Origin: Candidatus Latescibacterota bacterium
GTDB taxonomy: Bacteria; Krumholzibacteriota; Krumholzibacteriia; G020349025
DNA length: 40,309 nucleotides
Direction: 5' to 3'
Assembly (NCBI GenBank): GCA_020349025.1
Contig: CP070763.1
Location: forward strand, 3,201,572-3,241,880
Shown piece by piece: positions 1 to 12,549 of this stretch. The position numbers and the translations under genes were made by a program. How positions within the stretch are numbered: the stretch's first letter is position 1; every line of letters starts with the position of its first letter. Below the pieces are notes generated by a model. The model had not been told where the DNA came from and ran no database searches. It worked only from the letters and a program-made list of their open reading frames with translations.

Positions 1-1095
1 GGGGCCACTCGAGAAGGCCGGGATCGACTCGACGTTGTCGCCGCGCCCACCGCGCACCAGACGCTCGTGCGTGAAGCGGTTCTTGCCAACGCCTTTGGCG
101 CACATGACGTCGACGTTGCCGGACGCCGACGAGAGGTAGACGAAATCGAAGTTCTCGCTCAGGTCGGGCTTCTGGACGATCGCGGGGCGCGAGTTGATTC
201 CGCGTCTCTTGGTCAGCGCGGTGCCGTGCTGGTCGGGCCATTCGCCGCTCATCACCGCCGGGTAGAAGCGACGCTTCAGGAAGCGTTTCCAGTCGCGGTT
301 GAGCTCGTGGATCGTGAGCCCGAGCGTGAACTCCAGCACGGCGTCGAAACGATCGGCGAACCACCAGCTCTCGATGAGGCGTACCAGCGCCTCGTCGCCG
401 AAACGCGTGGCGATGTAACGGACCAGCGACTCCCCCTCCTTGTACATCAGGAAGGTGCCGCGAATGCGCCACAGGTTCGGGATGTCCACGAGCCGATCGT
501 TGACGATGAAATCGCGCATGAACATGCGCGCCTCGGTGCCCGGCTCCGGCATGGCGACGTACTCCGCCAACCCCTCGGTGAACCAGAGAGGGGGCGGCAC
601 GAAGTTGAAGCGGCGCTTCTCCGTCATCACCTTCGCGAGCTTGTCGTTCATGAACGCGTGCACCAGCTCGTGCCGCGTCACCTCGCGCAGCTGCGTCCAG
701 GAGCCCGTGTGTGGAATGGCGACGCGCCCGCGAATGAGCTCGGTGAAGCCACCGACGTACTCGGAGATGAGCAGGTCGATGATGTTGGTCTGCTTGAAGT
801 CGTGGTGTGAGGAGTAGATGACGAGCGGGATCTTCTGCTTGAACTCGTGGTTGAAGAACTCCTCGAACTCGACCGCGGTCTTCTCGGCGAACTCGGCCAC
901 GTACTCCGCCAGCTCCTGTTCGCCGGCGTAGTAGTAGACGTCCAGCCGCGGCGTGGAGATGACCTTCCAGTCCTTGGCCGTGTAGATCACCTTGTTCTGG
1001 CCGAAGAGGTACTGTCCGGCACCCGGTGCAGGCCAGGCGACCGCCAGGGCCAACAGCCCCCAGAAGCAGAATCTAGACCACGCTCTGCGGCGCAT
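1..1095 (-). CDS. Secreted gluzincin-type metallopeptidase, N-terminal part (probable TolB-like C-terminus outside window)
   Basis: 365 residues are visible and the gene runs off the left edge. It opens at ATG 1095 with MRRRAWSRF, a hydrophobic stretch and a likely signal-peptidase site after GAG (residue about 27), so it is exported. HELVH at residues 142-146 is a zinc HExxH motif, and E174 in EGLAEY, 28 residues after the second His, is the expected third ligand; this matches the peptidase MA-like family. The visible 3' part (YLSSASGNVDVM) looks like the start of TolB/WD40-type blades, common after this domain in FCB-group bacteria (inference, since the end is missing). The start lies inside dapB: the two genes overlap by 23 bp in different frames, so translation is probably coupled. 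It is the last visible gene of the topA-to-dapB operon. Substrate unknown. Confidence 0.8.
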   Translation of the reverse strand, partial: MRRRAWSRFCFWGLLALAVAWPAPGAGQYLFGQNKVIYTAKDWKVISTPRLDVYYYAGEQELAEYVAEFAEKTAVEFEEFFNHEFKQKIPLVIYSSHHDFKQTNIIDLLISEYVGGFTELIRGRVAIPHTGSWTQLREVTRHELVHAFMNDKLAKVMTEKRRFNFVPPPLWFTEGLAEYVAMPEPGTEARMFMRDFIVNDRLVDIPNLWRIRGTFLMYKEGESLVRYIATRFGDEALVRLIESWWFADRFDAVLEFTLGLTIHELNRDWKRFLKRRFYPAVMSGEWPDQHGTALTKRRGINSRPAIVQKPDLSENFDFVYLSSASGNVDVMCAKGVGKNRFTHERLVRGGRGDNVESIPAFSSGP

Positions 1096-1855
1096 CAGCC
1101 ATCACATCCAGCATGGAGTACAGGCCGGGGCCGTGGTTGCGAACAAAGTGAACGGCCGGCGCGACGCCGCTCACGAAGGCGCTGCGATCGAGTGCGCGGT
1201 GCCGGATCTCGACGACCTCGGAGGCCCCGGCGAGAAGGAGGGTGTGCTCCCCTGGAATCTGCCCGGCGCGAAGACTGTGGACCCCCACCTCGCCCGCCTC
1301 TCTGCGAGTCTCGGTACCGAAGCGGCCGTGCACGCGCCGGTTCGAGGGGTCGTTCCCGAGTAGAGCTTCCAGGAGCAGCGCGGTCGTACCGCTAGGCGCA
1401 TCCCGTTTGCCCCGATGGTGCGCCTCCATCAATTCTACATCAAATCCCTGCTGCACCAGAACCCCGAGTGCCGGAAGGACTTGCACCAGGCGATTGATGC
1501 CGAGACTGAAGTTTTGTGAGAGCACGACGGGCACCTTTTCCGCGGCCTGCCGCAGCGCGGCGCGTTGCACCTCGGAGTGCCCGGTAGTGCCGACCACGAG
1601 GCGCGCGCTGCGCGCCTGCGCCGCGCGTACCAGCGTGTCGCTGGCGTCCGGATGCGAGAAATCCACCAGCACACCGTGCGGCTCCAGCGCTTCGACCGCG
1701 TCGTCGACGAGCGGCAACTCCCCGTCGGCGAGCCGAAGCGGCGGCTCGACCGCGGGGTCGCATCCCGCCACGTCGCGGAAGCCGGCGCGTCGAAGCGACG
1801 TGCCCACCAGGCGCCCCATGCGTCCTCCCGCTCCGTTGACGACGATCGCGTTCAT
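1073..1855 (-). CDS. dapB: 4-hydroxy-tetrahydrodipicolinate reductase
   Basis: 260 residues; cytosolic NAD(P)H-dependent reductase making tetrahydrodipicolinate for lysine and meso-diaminopimelate. The N-terminus MNAIVVNGAGGRMGR holds the GxGxxG dinucleotide site. GTTGHS near 89-94 and EAHHRGKRDAPSGT at 145-157 are DapB signatures; H146 and K150 correspond to the catalytic His and Lys. Length is normal for the family. ATG 1855 is chosen over an in-frame start at 1873 because it aligns with family N-termini and forms an exact ATGA overlap with the dapA stop. It ends with TAG at 1073, inside the start region of the next gene. Confidence 0.96.
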   Translation of the reverse strand: MNAIVVNGAGGRMGRLVGTSLRRAGFRDVAGCDPAVEPPLRLADGELPLVDDAVEALEPHGVLVDFSHPDASDTLVRAAQARSARLVVGTTGHSEVQRAALRQAAEKVPVVLSQNFSLGINRLVQVLPALGVLVQQGFDVELMEAHHRGKRDAPSGTTALLLEALLGNDPSNRRVHGRFGTETRREAGEVGVHSLRAGQIPGEHTLLLAGASEVVEIRHRALDRSAFVSGVAPAVHFVRNHGPGLYSMLDVMADAPQSVV

Positions 1856-2733
1856 GTGCGCACCCCGCGCCACTCCGCACTCTGCAGGAGTGCTGCCAGT
1901 CGACTGCGCGCGTCGTCGGTGGCGGGTACGAGCGGCAGCCGCGTTTCCGGCGTGGTCTTGCCGTCGAGAGCCAGGAGCATCTTGATCGGCGCCGGGTTGG
2001 TCTCGATGAAGGCACCCTTGAAGAAGGGCCAGAGCCGGAAGTGCCAGGTCCTGGCGGTGTCGAAGTCACCCGCCAAAGCCGCCTCCACGAGCTTGATCGT
2101 CTCCCGGGGCAACAGGTTGGAGACGACGGAGATGACCCCGCGTGCTCCCACCGCCAGCATCGGGAGCGTCAGCGAGTCGTCTCCAGAGAGCACCGTCATG
2201 CCGCAGCGCGCCCGCACGTCGGTAACCTGGTCGAGCGAGCCGCTCGCCTCCTTCAGGGCCACGTAGCGCTCCAGATCGTGCACCCGGGCCACCGTCTCCG
2301 GGGCGACGTGCACGCTGGTCCGGCCTGGCACGTTGTAGAGAATCAATGGCAGTTCGGTCGCGTTCGCAACCTCGGAGAAATGCCGGAAGAGCCCTTCCTG
2401 GGTGGGCTTGTTGTAGGGCGGCGCGACGATCATGGCGCCGGCGACGCCCTGGCGCTCCGCCTGCCGCGTCAGCTCGATCGTGGTGCGCGTGCAGTTCGTC
2501 CCCGTTCCGACCCAAACCTGTGTGGCCGAGCCGGCGCAGGTCTCGAGTGCCAGCGCCACCAGTCGTTCGCGCTCGTCCGGGGTCAGCGTGGCCGCCTCCC
2601 CCGTCGAGCCGCACACGACGACTCCGCGGACGCCCGCTGCGACCTGCTCCCGCAGGAGCGCCACGAAGGCCTTTCCATCCACCGCGCCGTCGCGAAACGG
2701 GCTCACGACGGCAGTCAGAACTCCTTGCAGCAT
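1852..2733 (-). CDS. dapA: 4-hydroxy-tetrahydrodipicolinate synthase
   Basis: 293 residues; condenses pyruvate with aspartate semialdehyde at the first committed step of lysine/DAP synthesis. TIM-barrel family motifs are in place: GSTGE at 42-46 (T44), PPYNKP around Y107, YNVPGRT with Y133, and the Schiff-base lysine K161 in ALKEASG. These numbers coincide with the E. coli enzyme. A strong purine-rich ribosome site (GGAGGTGGAG) sits about 5 bases before ATG 2733. It follows the interrupted lipoprotein gene by 33 bp and overlaps dapB by 4 bp, so dapA and dapB are translationally coupled. Confidence 0.97.
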   Translation of the reverse strand: MLQGVLTAVVSPFRDGAVDGKAFVALLREQVAAGVRGVVVCGSTGEAATLTPDERERLVALALETCAGSATQVWVGTGTNCTRTTIELTRQAERQGVAGAMIVAPPYNKPTQEGLFRHFSEVANATELPLILYNVPGRTSVHVAPETVARVHDLERYVALKEASGSLDQVTDVRARCGMTVLSGDDSLTLPMLAVGARGVISVVSNLLPRETIKLVEAALAGDFDTARTWHFRLWPFFKGAFIETNPAPIKMLLALDGKTTPETRLPLVPATDDARSRLAALLQSAEWRGVRT

Positions 2734-2766
2734 GGGAACTCCACCTCCCGTACCCCGCTCGGCGCC

Positions 2767-4041
2767 TCAGGGGGACTCGATTTCGATGGCGCGTGCCCGA
2801 ACGTCCTCACCCGGAGGCACGGTGAGAATACCTCCCAACCAGAAAGGTTCCCACTCCAGACTGGTGCTGTCGGGTCGCACGTAGAGACCGGGAACGGAGT
2901 CACCGGAGACGTCGATGAAAGCCGCGATCCGGTGCTGGCCCGGCGGCACGCGGATGCTGTAGTCGCCGCGTGGCGAGGCGTAGCTCACCTTCCACTCGCT
3001 GGGCCGAAACCCGCGCGGCTCGAGAGCCGCGTAGGCCGCCTCCCAGGCGCTCTCGGCACGCTCCGGAACGGGCAGCGGCAACGGTCGGAGCGTGTCGGCG
3101 CGCACGCCGACGCTGTCGATCACGACGAGCGCGGGCGCGCTCGTGTCCGCCGCCGTCGCCGCCTGGCGCTGCGTCGCACGGCGCACGCTGTCCGGCTCTG
3201 GAATCACCGCTTGCAGGGCGACCGCGACCGGCGCGTCGAGAGGGGTGAGGTTGAGCGCCACCCCGCGCACCCGCCCCGGCTCGTTCGGATCGATGACGTT
3301 CCACAGCACTCCACGCCGCACCTCGCCGGCTGCGAGCTGCAGCGTGTCGGCGGCGGTCGCCAGCTAGCCCTCGTCGAGCTGCAGGTTGCCATTGCGGTCG
3401 ACGAACGCGCGCATGAGGAAGGGGCGCTCGGGCGGGATTCCGAGGAGGCGGTAGAGCCCGTCGTCGTCGGTCGCGGCGAGTGGGTAGCGCACGCGGACGC
3501 GACGGGGCGCAGCGCTGTCCCCCGAGACGCGCGCCGAGTCGGGTTCGAGTGGCTCGTAGAGGACGACGCCCTTGCCCTCGGGGCGTCCCTTCAGAAGCAC
3601 CCTCCCTAGAATGGCGCCGCTGCGCAGCGCCGGGCCGGTCGAGTAGAGAAGCCAGATTTCGGCTGCCAGCGCGTTGTCTCGACCTGGGAGATCCTTGATG
3701 GAGCGACCGAGCACCACGACGAGCGTCGTGTCGGAGGCCAGGGTGTCCGCGAAGCGCACACGCACGACGGCGCCCTTCACGCTCAGACGCTCGATGTCGA
3801 GGTCGGGGTACGTGCGCAGGCCCCTGCGCACCAAGCCGGGGTTCACCTTCTCGCTGAAGACGATGCGGATCTCGGGCACCAGGGGAATCCACGTGCTCGA
3901 ATCGATCGGCGTGACCACGAGAAGTTGTGGTGGCGTCGTGTCGGGCGGCCCGCCTGTGAGCGGGCGGACTCGCGCGCAAGCGGCCAGCGCCAGGAGCGCG
4001 AGGAGAGTGAGGCCCAGCCCGCGTCGCGCCACTCGGCTCAT
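2767..4041 (-). pseudogene. Big_5/SbsA-type Ig-like lipoprotein interrupted by in-frame TAG
   Basis: The frame starts at ATG 4041 (ATGA overlap with the hslU stop) and encodes a lipoprotein signal with lipobox LAAC, then a bacterial Ig-like domain (PPQLLVVTPIDSSTW, VFSEKVNP) and a prealbumin-like segment. After 225 codons comes TAG at 3366-3364, right after RNGNLQLDEG. The same frame then stays open for 198 codons with matching character (LATAADTLQLAAGEV, later PPGQHRIAAFIDV) to a TGA at 2767. Homologues usually have an acidic residue after DEG, so one GAG-to-TAG change would explain it. At least six other genes here end normally at TAG, so reassignment of TAG is unlikely. It is either a recent pseudogene, a truncated but functional lipoprotein, a readthrough case or a base-calling error. 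A GTG at 3321 could in principle restart translation, with a weak ribosome site. Confidence 0.75.
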
Positions 4042-5393
4042 AGGATGTACCGGCTGAGGTCCTCGTCGCTCAAGATGCGTTCCAGGCGCGCGCGCACGAA
4101 TTCGGCGTCGACACGAACCTCGCTGCGACCGTTGTCGGGCAGCTCGAACAGAACCTCGTCCAGCAACGTGGTCATCACCGTGTGCAGGCGCCGGGCGCCG
4201 ATGTTCTCGGTGCGTTCGTTGACCAGCGCGGCGACGCGTGCGATCTCTAGGATCGCATCCGGCTCGAAGCGGAGGTGGCACGATTCCGCCTCCAGAAGCG
4301 CCTCGTACTGGCGCGTGAGCGCGTTCTTGGGCTCTGTGAGGATGCGCACGAAGTCCTCTTGCCCCAGGGCCGAGAGCTCGACACGGATCGGGAAGCGACC
4401 CTGGAGCTCCGGGATCAAGTCGCTCGGTTTGGTAGCGTGGAAGGCGCCCGCTGCGATGAAGAGGATGTGATCGGTGCGCACCACGCCATGCTTCGTGCTC
4501 ACGTTGGAGCCTTCGACGATCGGCAGCAGATCGCGCTGCACGCCCTGCCGCGACACGTCCGGGCCGTGCTCGCTGCGGTGGCCTGCGATCTTGTCGATCT
4601 CGTCGAGGAAGATGATGCCGGAGCTCTCGACACGGTGCAGCGCCTCGCGGCGCACCTTCTCCATGTCGATGAGTTTCTCGACCTCCTCGGCGTGCAGCAC
4701 GGGGCGCGCTTCGCGCACCGGCAGCTCCTCGTTGCGGCGACGTCCCGGAAACATGCTGCCGAGAGCGTCCCCCATGTTCACACCCATCTCTTCGTTGCCG
4801 GAACTGGAGAAGATCTCGAACATCGGCAAGCTGCGCACCGGGACGTCGACACGCACGCTGCGCTCCTCGAGCTCGCCAGCGCGGAGCATGTCGCGTAGCT
4901 TCTCGCGCGTGCGCTCCTGGCGCTCGCGCGCATCCGAGTCCGCGCTCGTCACCGAGCCGGCGGGGAGGAGGAGGTCGAGCAGACGCTTCTCCGTGCGTTC
5001 CTCTGCTTGTGCTTCCACGCGCGCGCTCCACTCGGCGCGCACTTCGGCCACCGCCACCTCGGTGAGGTCGCGGATCATCGACTCGACGTCGCGCCCCACG
5101 TAGCCCACCTCGGTGAACTTCGTCGCCTCCACCTTGACCATCGGCGCGCGCGCCAGACGCGCGAGGCGTCGCGCGATCTCCGTTTTCCCCACGCCCGTGG
5201 GGCCGATGAGAATGATGTTGTTGGGGAGGATCTCGGCGCGGATGGCATCCGGCGTGCGCTGACGGCGCCAGCGATTGCGCAGCGCGATGGCCACGGCGCG
5301 CTTGGCGGCACCCTGGCCGACGATGTAGCTGTCGAGCTCGGCGACGATCTGCCGGGGCGTGAGAGCTTGCGTTTCGAGCCGAACGAAAGTCAT
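4038..5393 (-). CDS. hslU: ATP-dependent protease ATPase subunit HslU
   Basis: 451 residues; AAA+ unfoldase of the HslUV protease in the cytosol. Walker A GPTGVGKT at 64-71, pore loop GYVG at 97-100, Walker B IIFLDEID at 260-267. The C-terminus ends DLSRYIL, the tail that docks into HslV and activates it. The I domain (about 110-240) is rich in charged residues as usual, and length is close to E. coli (443). ATG 5393 is set by the ATGA overlap with the hslV stop and by the family N-terminus ([17 protein letters not shown]). Downstream it overlaps the lipoprotein start by 4 bp. Confidence 0.97.
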   Translation of the reverse strand: MTFVRLETQALTPRQIVAELDSYIVGQGAAKRAVAIALRNRWRRQRTPDAIRAEILPNNIILIGPTGVGKTEIARRLARLARAPMVKVEATKFTEVGYVGRDVESMIRDLTEVAVAEVRAEWSARVEAQAEERTEKRLLDLLLPAGSVTSADSDARERQERTREKLRDMLRAGELEERSVRVDVPVRSLPMFEIFSSSGNEEMGVNMGDALGSMFPGRRRNEELPVREARPVLHAEEVEKLIDMEKVRREALHRVESSGIIFLDEIDKIAGHRSEHGPDVSRQGVQRDLLPIVEGSNVSTKHGVVRTDHILFIAAGAFHATKPSDLIPELQGRFPIRVELSALGQEDFVRILTEPKNALTRQYEALLEAESCHLRFEPDAILEIARVAALVNERTENIGARRLHTVMTTLLDEVLFELPDNGRSEVRVDAEFVRARLERILSDEDLSRYIL

Positions 5394-5932
5394 GCGTCGC
5401 CGTCCAGGGTGAGGATGGTCGTCTCTCGGTTGGTGTAGATGCAGATCCCGGCGCTGATGTCGAGCGCCTGGCGCACGATGGCCTCGGCGTCGAGCTGGGT
5501 GTGTTGCACGAGGGCACGGGCCGCGGCCAGCGCGTAGGCGCCGCCGCTCCCGACCGCCATGATGCCGTCGTCCGGCTCGATGACGTCGCCGTTTCCGGAG
5601 ATCACAAAGCCGTTGTCGGCATCCATGACGACGAGCAACGCATCGAGCCGTCGCAGGATGCGATCGCTGCGCCAATCCTTGGCCAGCTCCACGGCAGCGC
5701 GCGCCAGGCGCCCCGCGTGCTCGTCGAGCTTCTTTTCGAAGCGCTCGAAGAGCGTGAAGCCGTCGGCTGCGGAACCCGCAAACCCGGCTAGAACGCTCTT
5801 CTCGCGCAACGCACGCACCTTGCGCGCTCCCGCCTTCATCACCGTCGTGCCGACGGTGACCTGTCCGTCGCCGCCCAGTGCGACACGCCCGCGCGCGCGC
5901 ACACCGAGAATCGTCGTCGAGCGGATCTGCAT
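5390..5932 (-). CDS. hslV: ATP-dependent protease peptidase subunit HslV
   Basis: 180 residues; N-terminal-threonine peptidase of the proteasome-like HslUV complex. The start [12 protein letters not shown] gives a short propeptide followed by the Thr-Thr pair at 6-7, the expected mature N-terminus after processing. [14 protein letters not shown] (about 130-145) and the C-terminal [14 protein letters not shown] are typical. It sits 9 bp after xerC and overlaps hslU by ATGA, so both subunits should be made together. Confidence 0.96.
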   Translation of the reverse strand: MQIRSTTILGVRARGRVALGGDGQVTVGTTVMKAGARKVRALREKSVLAGFAGSAADGFTLFERFEKKLDEHAGRLARAAVELAKDWRSDRILRRLDALLVVMDADNGFVISGNGDVIEPDDGIMAVGSGGAYALAAARALVQHTQLDAEAIVRQALDISAGICIYTNRETTILTLDGDA

Positions 5933-5941
5933 GGCCTCTCC

Positions 5942-6820
5942 TCAGGCGCGCGGGTGGGCACGGTCGTAGGCGCGGCGTGCGCGCTCGACCGAGACGTGAG
6001 TGTACACCTGCGTGGTGGAGAGTCGACTGTGCCCCAGCAACTCCTGTACGGCCCGCAGGTCGGCCCCCGCATTCAGCATGTGGGTTGCGAAGCTGTGCCG
6101 CAACACGTGGGGGCTCGCCTTGGAAGCCGCCGCGGTGCGCCGGATCGCCGACGCGACCAGGCGCTGCACGCTGCGTCGCGACAGTCGAGCCCCCGAGCGG
6201 CCAGCGAAGAGCGGGATGCGCCCCTCCTCATCCGGGGGTGGCAGCGCGGCTCCGTCGAGATACGTGGTCAGCGCACGCCGCACCATTCCGGTGCAGGGCA
6301 GCAGACGCTCCTTGTCGCCTTTGCCGACCACCCGCAGGTACTCCGACTGCGCCTGGACGTCGTCCCGATCGAGCTCCACCAGCTCGCCGAGTCGCATCCC
6401 GGTTCCATACAGGAGCTCGAGGATGGCGCGGTCGCGGCGCCCCGTGGCCGAAGCGGGATCGGGGAGGTCCAGGAGCCGCAGCGCGGAGCGCTCGTCGACG
6501 AAGCGTGGCAGAGGACGCGAAGCGCGTGGCGGCCGCAGGCCGAGCGTCGGGTCGCCGCGCAGCGAGCCGTTTTCGACCTGGTAGCGGAAGTAGCGGCGCA
6601 GCGCCGCCAGCCGACGCGCCACCGTGCGAGGACTGCGGCGGCCGCGGACGAGCGTGGCGACGTACGCGCGCACGTGCTCGCGCTCGATGCGAGCCAGAGT
6701 GCGCCGCGTCACCTCGAACTCGAGTGTGGAGAAGAACGCGGACACGTCGCGCCCGTACGCTTCGACCGTGCGCGGCGAGCAGTTGGAAGCCCGCAAGTGC
6801 TGCAGAAACCCGTCGATCAA
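5942..6820 (-). CDS. xerC: Tyrosine recombinase XerC-like
   Basis: 292 residues; site-specific recombinase of the type that resolves chromosome dimers at dif. The N-terminal SAM-like DNA-binding domain covers about 1-95. The full catalytic set is visible: R143 (TGMRLGEL), K167 (VGKGDK), H238 and R241 ([10 protein letters not shown]), H264 ([10 protein letters not shown]) and Y273 (QVYTHV). TTG at 6820, preceded by GAGGCGG, is the first usable start after the topA stop 21 bp upstream. XerC rather than XerD is inferred from its place directly before hslVU, as in Bacillus codV. A phage or integron integrase is unlikely given the housekeeping neighbours. Confidence 0.9.
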   Translation of the reverse strand: MIDGFLQHLRASNCSPRTVEAYGRDVSAFFSTLEFEVTRRTLARIEREHVRAYVATLVRGRRSPRTVARRLAALRRYFRYQVENGSLRGDPTLGLRPPRASRPLPRFVDERSALRLLDLPDPASATGRRDRAILELLYGTGMRLGELVELDRDDVQAQSEYLRVVGKGDKERLLPCTGMVRRALTTYLDGAALPPPDEEGRIPLFAGRSGARLSRRSVQRLVASAIRRTAAASKASPHVLRHSFATHMLNAGADLRAVQELLGHSRLSTTQVYTHVSVERARRAYDRAHPRA

Positions 6821-6841
6821 GAAACCCGCCTCGGAGCGGCG

Positions 6842-9046
6842 CTAGTCCACGAACTCCTCTTTGCACGTGGGGCACTTCTTGAAGATCCCCTTGGCCTTGG
6901 TGTTCTTCTCGACCAGATTCCCGTCGCCGCACGACGGACACTTCTCGCCCGTTGGCTTGTCCCAGGAGGCGTAGTCACAGTCCGGGTAGCGGCTGCAGCC
7001 GTAGAAGATGCGACCGCGCCCACTGCGCTTCTTCGTCAGGTAGCCGCTGCACTCCTGGCGCGGGCAATCGACGCCGATCGAGAGCGGCTCGGTGTACTTG
7101 CAGTCGGGGTAGTTGTCGCAGGCACCGAACTCGCCGTAGCGGCCACGCTTCTTGACGAGGTCGCCGCCACAGTCGGGGCACTGCTTGCCCAACTTGACGG
7201 TGGCGTCGTTGCCGTCGAGCGACTTCGTGTTGCGGCACTTCGGGTACTGGGGACAGGCCAGGAAGGGCCCATTGCGTCCCCACTTCTTGATCATCGCGCT
7301 GCCGCACTTCTCACACGTCACCGTCTCGTCGTGACCGAGAAGCTCCTTCAGCGCGTCCGGGTTCTTCTGGAGCGTGCCCAACACCTTCGAGAAGGGGCCG
7401 TAGAAGTCGCCAACGACCTTGCGCCAGTCGTCTTCTCCCGTCTCCACCTTGTCGAGTTCCGTCTCCATGCGCGCGGTGAAGTCGACCTCGAAGATGGCCG
7501 GGAAGCTCTTCTCGAGCGCTTGCCACACCTCCATGCCGAGATCGGTGGGTTGGAAACGTCCCCCCTCCTTGGTGACGTACTCGCGATCGCGGATCGTGCT
7601 GACGATCGTGGCGTACGTGCTCGGGCGCCCGATCCCCTTCTCCTCCAGCTCGCGGATGAGGCTCGCTTCCGTGTAGCGCGGCGGCGGCTCGGTGAAGTGC
7701 TGTCGTGGCAGCAGCTGGCGAAGATCCACCCTCTGCCCCTTCTTGAGAGCTGGCAGAACGCCCTCCCCCTCCTCCTTCTCGCGCACGTCGGGGTAGACGC
7801 GCAAGTAGCCGTCGAAGCGCAGCTCGCTTCCGGTGGCGCGGAAGATCCCGGCGCCGGCGGCAATGTCCGCCGCCGTGTTGCGATACACGGCGCTCGACAT
7901 CAGCGAGGCGGTGAAGCGTCGCCACACGAGGTCGTAGAGCGCGAACTGATCGGCAGTGAGGAAGCGACGCACCTGGTCGGGCGCGCGATCCACCGCGGTC
8001 GGGCGAATGGCCTCGTGCGCGTCTTGAGCGCTCCTCTTCTTCTTGAACTTGCGCTCCTTCTCCGGCACGTAGTCGTCACCGAAGCTCTGCTGGATGTACT
8101 CGACACCCTCCTGGCGCGCCTGATCGGAGAGGCGCGTCGAGTCGGTCCGCATGTAGGTGATGAGCCCGACCGGACCCTCTTCACCGAGCTCCACGCCCTC
8201 GTAGAGCTGCTGTGCCAGCATCATGGTTTTCTTGGCGGAGAAGCGCAGCCGCCGCGCGGCATCCTGCTGCATCGTGCTGGTGATGTACGGCGGATAGGGA
8301 TTGCGCTTCTTCTCCTTGACCTCGACCTGCGCCACGGAGAACTCGGCGTTCTGCAAGCCGGCGAGGACCGCGTCGGTGGCCTCCTTCGACTTGAGGTCGA
8401 CCTTCTCCCCCTTCCAGGTGCGCAGCTTGGCGTCGAAGTCGCGCCCCGACGTGGAGAGCCTCGCGGTGATCGACCAGAACTCCTCCGGCGTGAACGCCAG
8501 GATCTCGCGCTCGCGCTCGCAGATGAGTCGCAGCGCCACCGACTGCACGCGTCCTGCGGAGAGGCCGTAGTAGAACACTTGCCACAGGATCGGGCTCACC
8601 ATGTAGCCCACGAGGCGGTCGAGGATGCGGCGCGCCTGCTGGGCGTCGACCTTGCGCTGGTCGACCTCTCCCGGGTGCCCGATCGCGTCCTGGATGGCGC
8701 GTTTGGTGATCTCGTTGAAGATGATGCGCTGCACGTTGGGCTGGACCTCACGCAGGACGTTGGCGAGATGCCAGGCGATCGCCTCCCCTTCGCGGTCGAG
8801 GTCCGTTGCGATGAGCACCTGCTCCACCTTCTTCCCCGCGGATTTCAGCTCTTTGACGACCTTCCCCTTGCCTTTGATGGTGACGTACTTCGGCTCGAAG
8901 CCGTTGTCGACGTCGACACCCAGCTCGCTCTTCGGCAGGTCGATGACGTGACCCACGGAGGCCTTCACCTCGTAGTCCTTGCCCAGGTACTTCTTGATCG
9001 TGCGCGCCTTCGCTGGCGACTCGACGATGACGAGTGATTTTGGCAC
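6842..9046 (-). CDS. topA: DNA topoisomerase I
   Basis: 734 residues; type IA topoisomerase that relaxes negative supercoils. The Toprim domain begins at once (VESPAKARTIKKYLG), with DLDREGEAIAWH as the metal-binding acidic motif. Active-site Y298 lies in GLITYMRTDST. The C-terminus has four zinc-ribbon-like units, each with paired cysteines (CEKCG, CPDCG, CPRQEC, CPSCG), from about residue 570 to the end. GTG 9046 is chosen because it begins PKSLVIVESPAK and has AAGGAAA about 9 bases upstream; an ATG at 9136 would add 30 unrelated residues. It is the first gene of the topA-xerC-hslVU-dapAB operon. Confidence 0.97.
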   Translation of the reverse strand: MPKSLVIVESPAKARTIKKYLGKDYEVKASVGHVIDLPKSELGVDVDNGFEPKYVTIKGKGKVVKELKSAGKKVEQVLIATDLDREGEAIAWHLANVLREVQPNVQRIIFNEITKRAIQDAIGHPGEVDQRKVDAQQARRILDRLVGYMVSPILWQVFYYGLSAGRVQSVALRLICEREREILAFTPEEFWSITARLSTSGRDFDAKLRTWKGEKVDLKSKEATDAVLAGLQNAEFSVAQVEVKEKKRNPYPPYITSTMQQDAARRLRFSAKKTMMLAQQLYEGVELGEEGPVGLITYMRTDSTRLSDQARQEGVEYIQQSFGDDYVPEKERKFKKKRSAQDAHEAIRPTAVDRAPDQVRRFLTADQFALYDLVWRRFTASLMSSAVYRNTAADIAAGAGIFRATGSELRFDGYLRVYPDVREKEEGEGVLPALKKGQRVDLRQLLPRQHFTEPPPRYTEASLIRELEEKGIGRPSTYATIVSTIRDREYVTKEGGRFQPTDLGMEVWQALEKSFPAIFEVDFTARMETELDKVETGEDDWRKVVGDFYGPFSKVLGTLQKNPDALKELLGHDETVTCEKCGSAMIKKWGRNGPFLACPQYPKCRNTKSLDGNDATVKLGKQCPDCGGDLVKKRGRYGEFGACDNYPDCKYTEPLSIGVDCPRQECSGYLTKKRSGRGRIFYGCSRYPDCDYASWDKPTGEKCPSCGDGNLVEKNTKAKGIFKKCPTCKEEFVD

Positions 9047-9127
9047 GGGCGATCCGTTTCCTTTGCAAAGCGCGGCGCGAGAGTCCTCGAGCCCTTTCGT
9101 GCCGCGGCCCCGCACTCGGCGGGGTCG

Positions 9128-9157
9128 TGAAAACATGGCCGCGCGATCGGCGCAGCC
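9128..9157 (-). terminator. Probable intrinsic terminator of secA
   Basis: On the minus strand GGCTGCGC-CGATC-GCGCGGCC forms an 8-bp stem with one U-G wobble (9157-9137), followed by ATGTTTTC. It lies 28 bp beyond the secA stop and before topA. Confidence 0.6.
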
Positions 9158-9184
9158 CCGAGTGCACGGTCGCGAGCCGCTGCC

Positions 9185-12313
<3,129 letters not shown>

Positions 12314-12346
12314 GGGGCTCCGTCCGGGCGCCTGTTTGCCGGCTCA

Positions 12347-12375
12347 AGAATACGTCGAGCGTCCAGCCCCGACAA
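12347..12375 (-). promoter_or_regulatory. Sigma70-type promoter of secA
   Basis: TTGTCG (12375-12370), 17 bp, TATTCT (12352-12347). A start of transcription near 12340 gives a leader of about 27 bases with GGAG before ATG 12313. Confidence 0.5.
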
Positions 12376-12436
12376 CGGCGGCGAGGTCCAGACGCAGGCC
12401 GGCCCGGGAGGATACGCGTTCGTCGTCCGGGTGAAA

Positions 12437-12468
12437 AGCGGCTCGGTCGCGGCGTGGCTGCCGCGACC
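12437..12468 (-). terminator. Intrinsic terminator after PQQ propeller gene
   Basis: Perfect 9-bp stem GGTCGCGGC/GCCGCGACC (12445-12453 with 12460-12468, 6-base loop). On the minus strand it is followed by GAGCCGCTTTTC. It lies about 80 bp beyond the stop of the PQQ-propeller gene and upstream of the secA promoter, separating the two units. Confidence 0.55.
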
Positions 12469-12549
12469 CAAGCGTGGGCGATTCGAGCGCGAGGATCCGC
12501 TGTCGGCAGGCGAGAGGCGGTGCCCCCCCGCCGCGGCGGCACCGTCGGT

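Noticed and set aside
3364..3366. TAG read as an amino acid (code reassignment or pyrrolysine)
   Set aside because: topA, dapB, slt, the GGDEF gene, the PQQ gene and the LysM transglycosylase all end properly at TAG.
5954..9037. Very long open frame on the plus strand opposite topA and xerC
   Set aside because: Low-complexity Arg/Leu/Val-rich translation typical of antisense frames in GC-rich DNA; the opposite strand carries unmistakable topA and xerC.
9040..9055. TGGCACG resembling the -24 box of a sigma54 promoter before topA
   Set aside because: No TTGC element at the required spacing.
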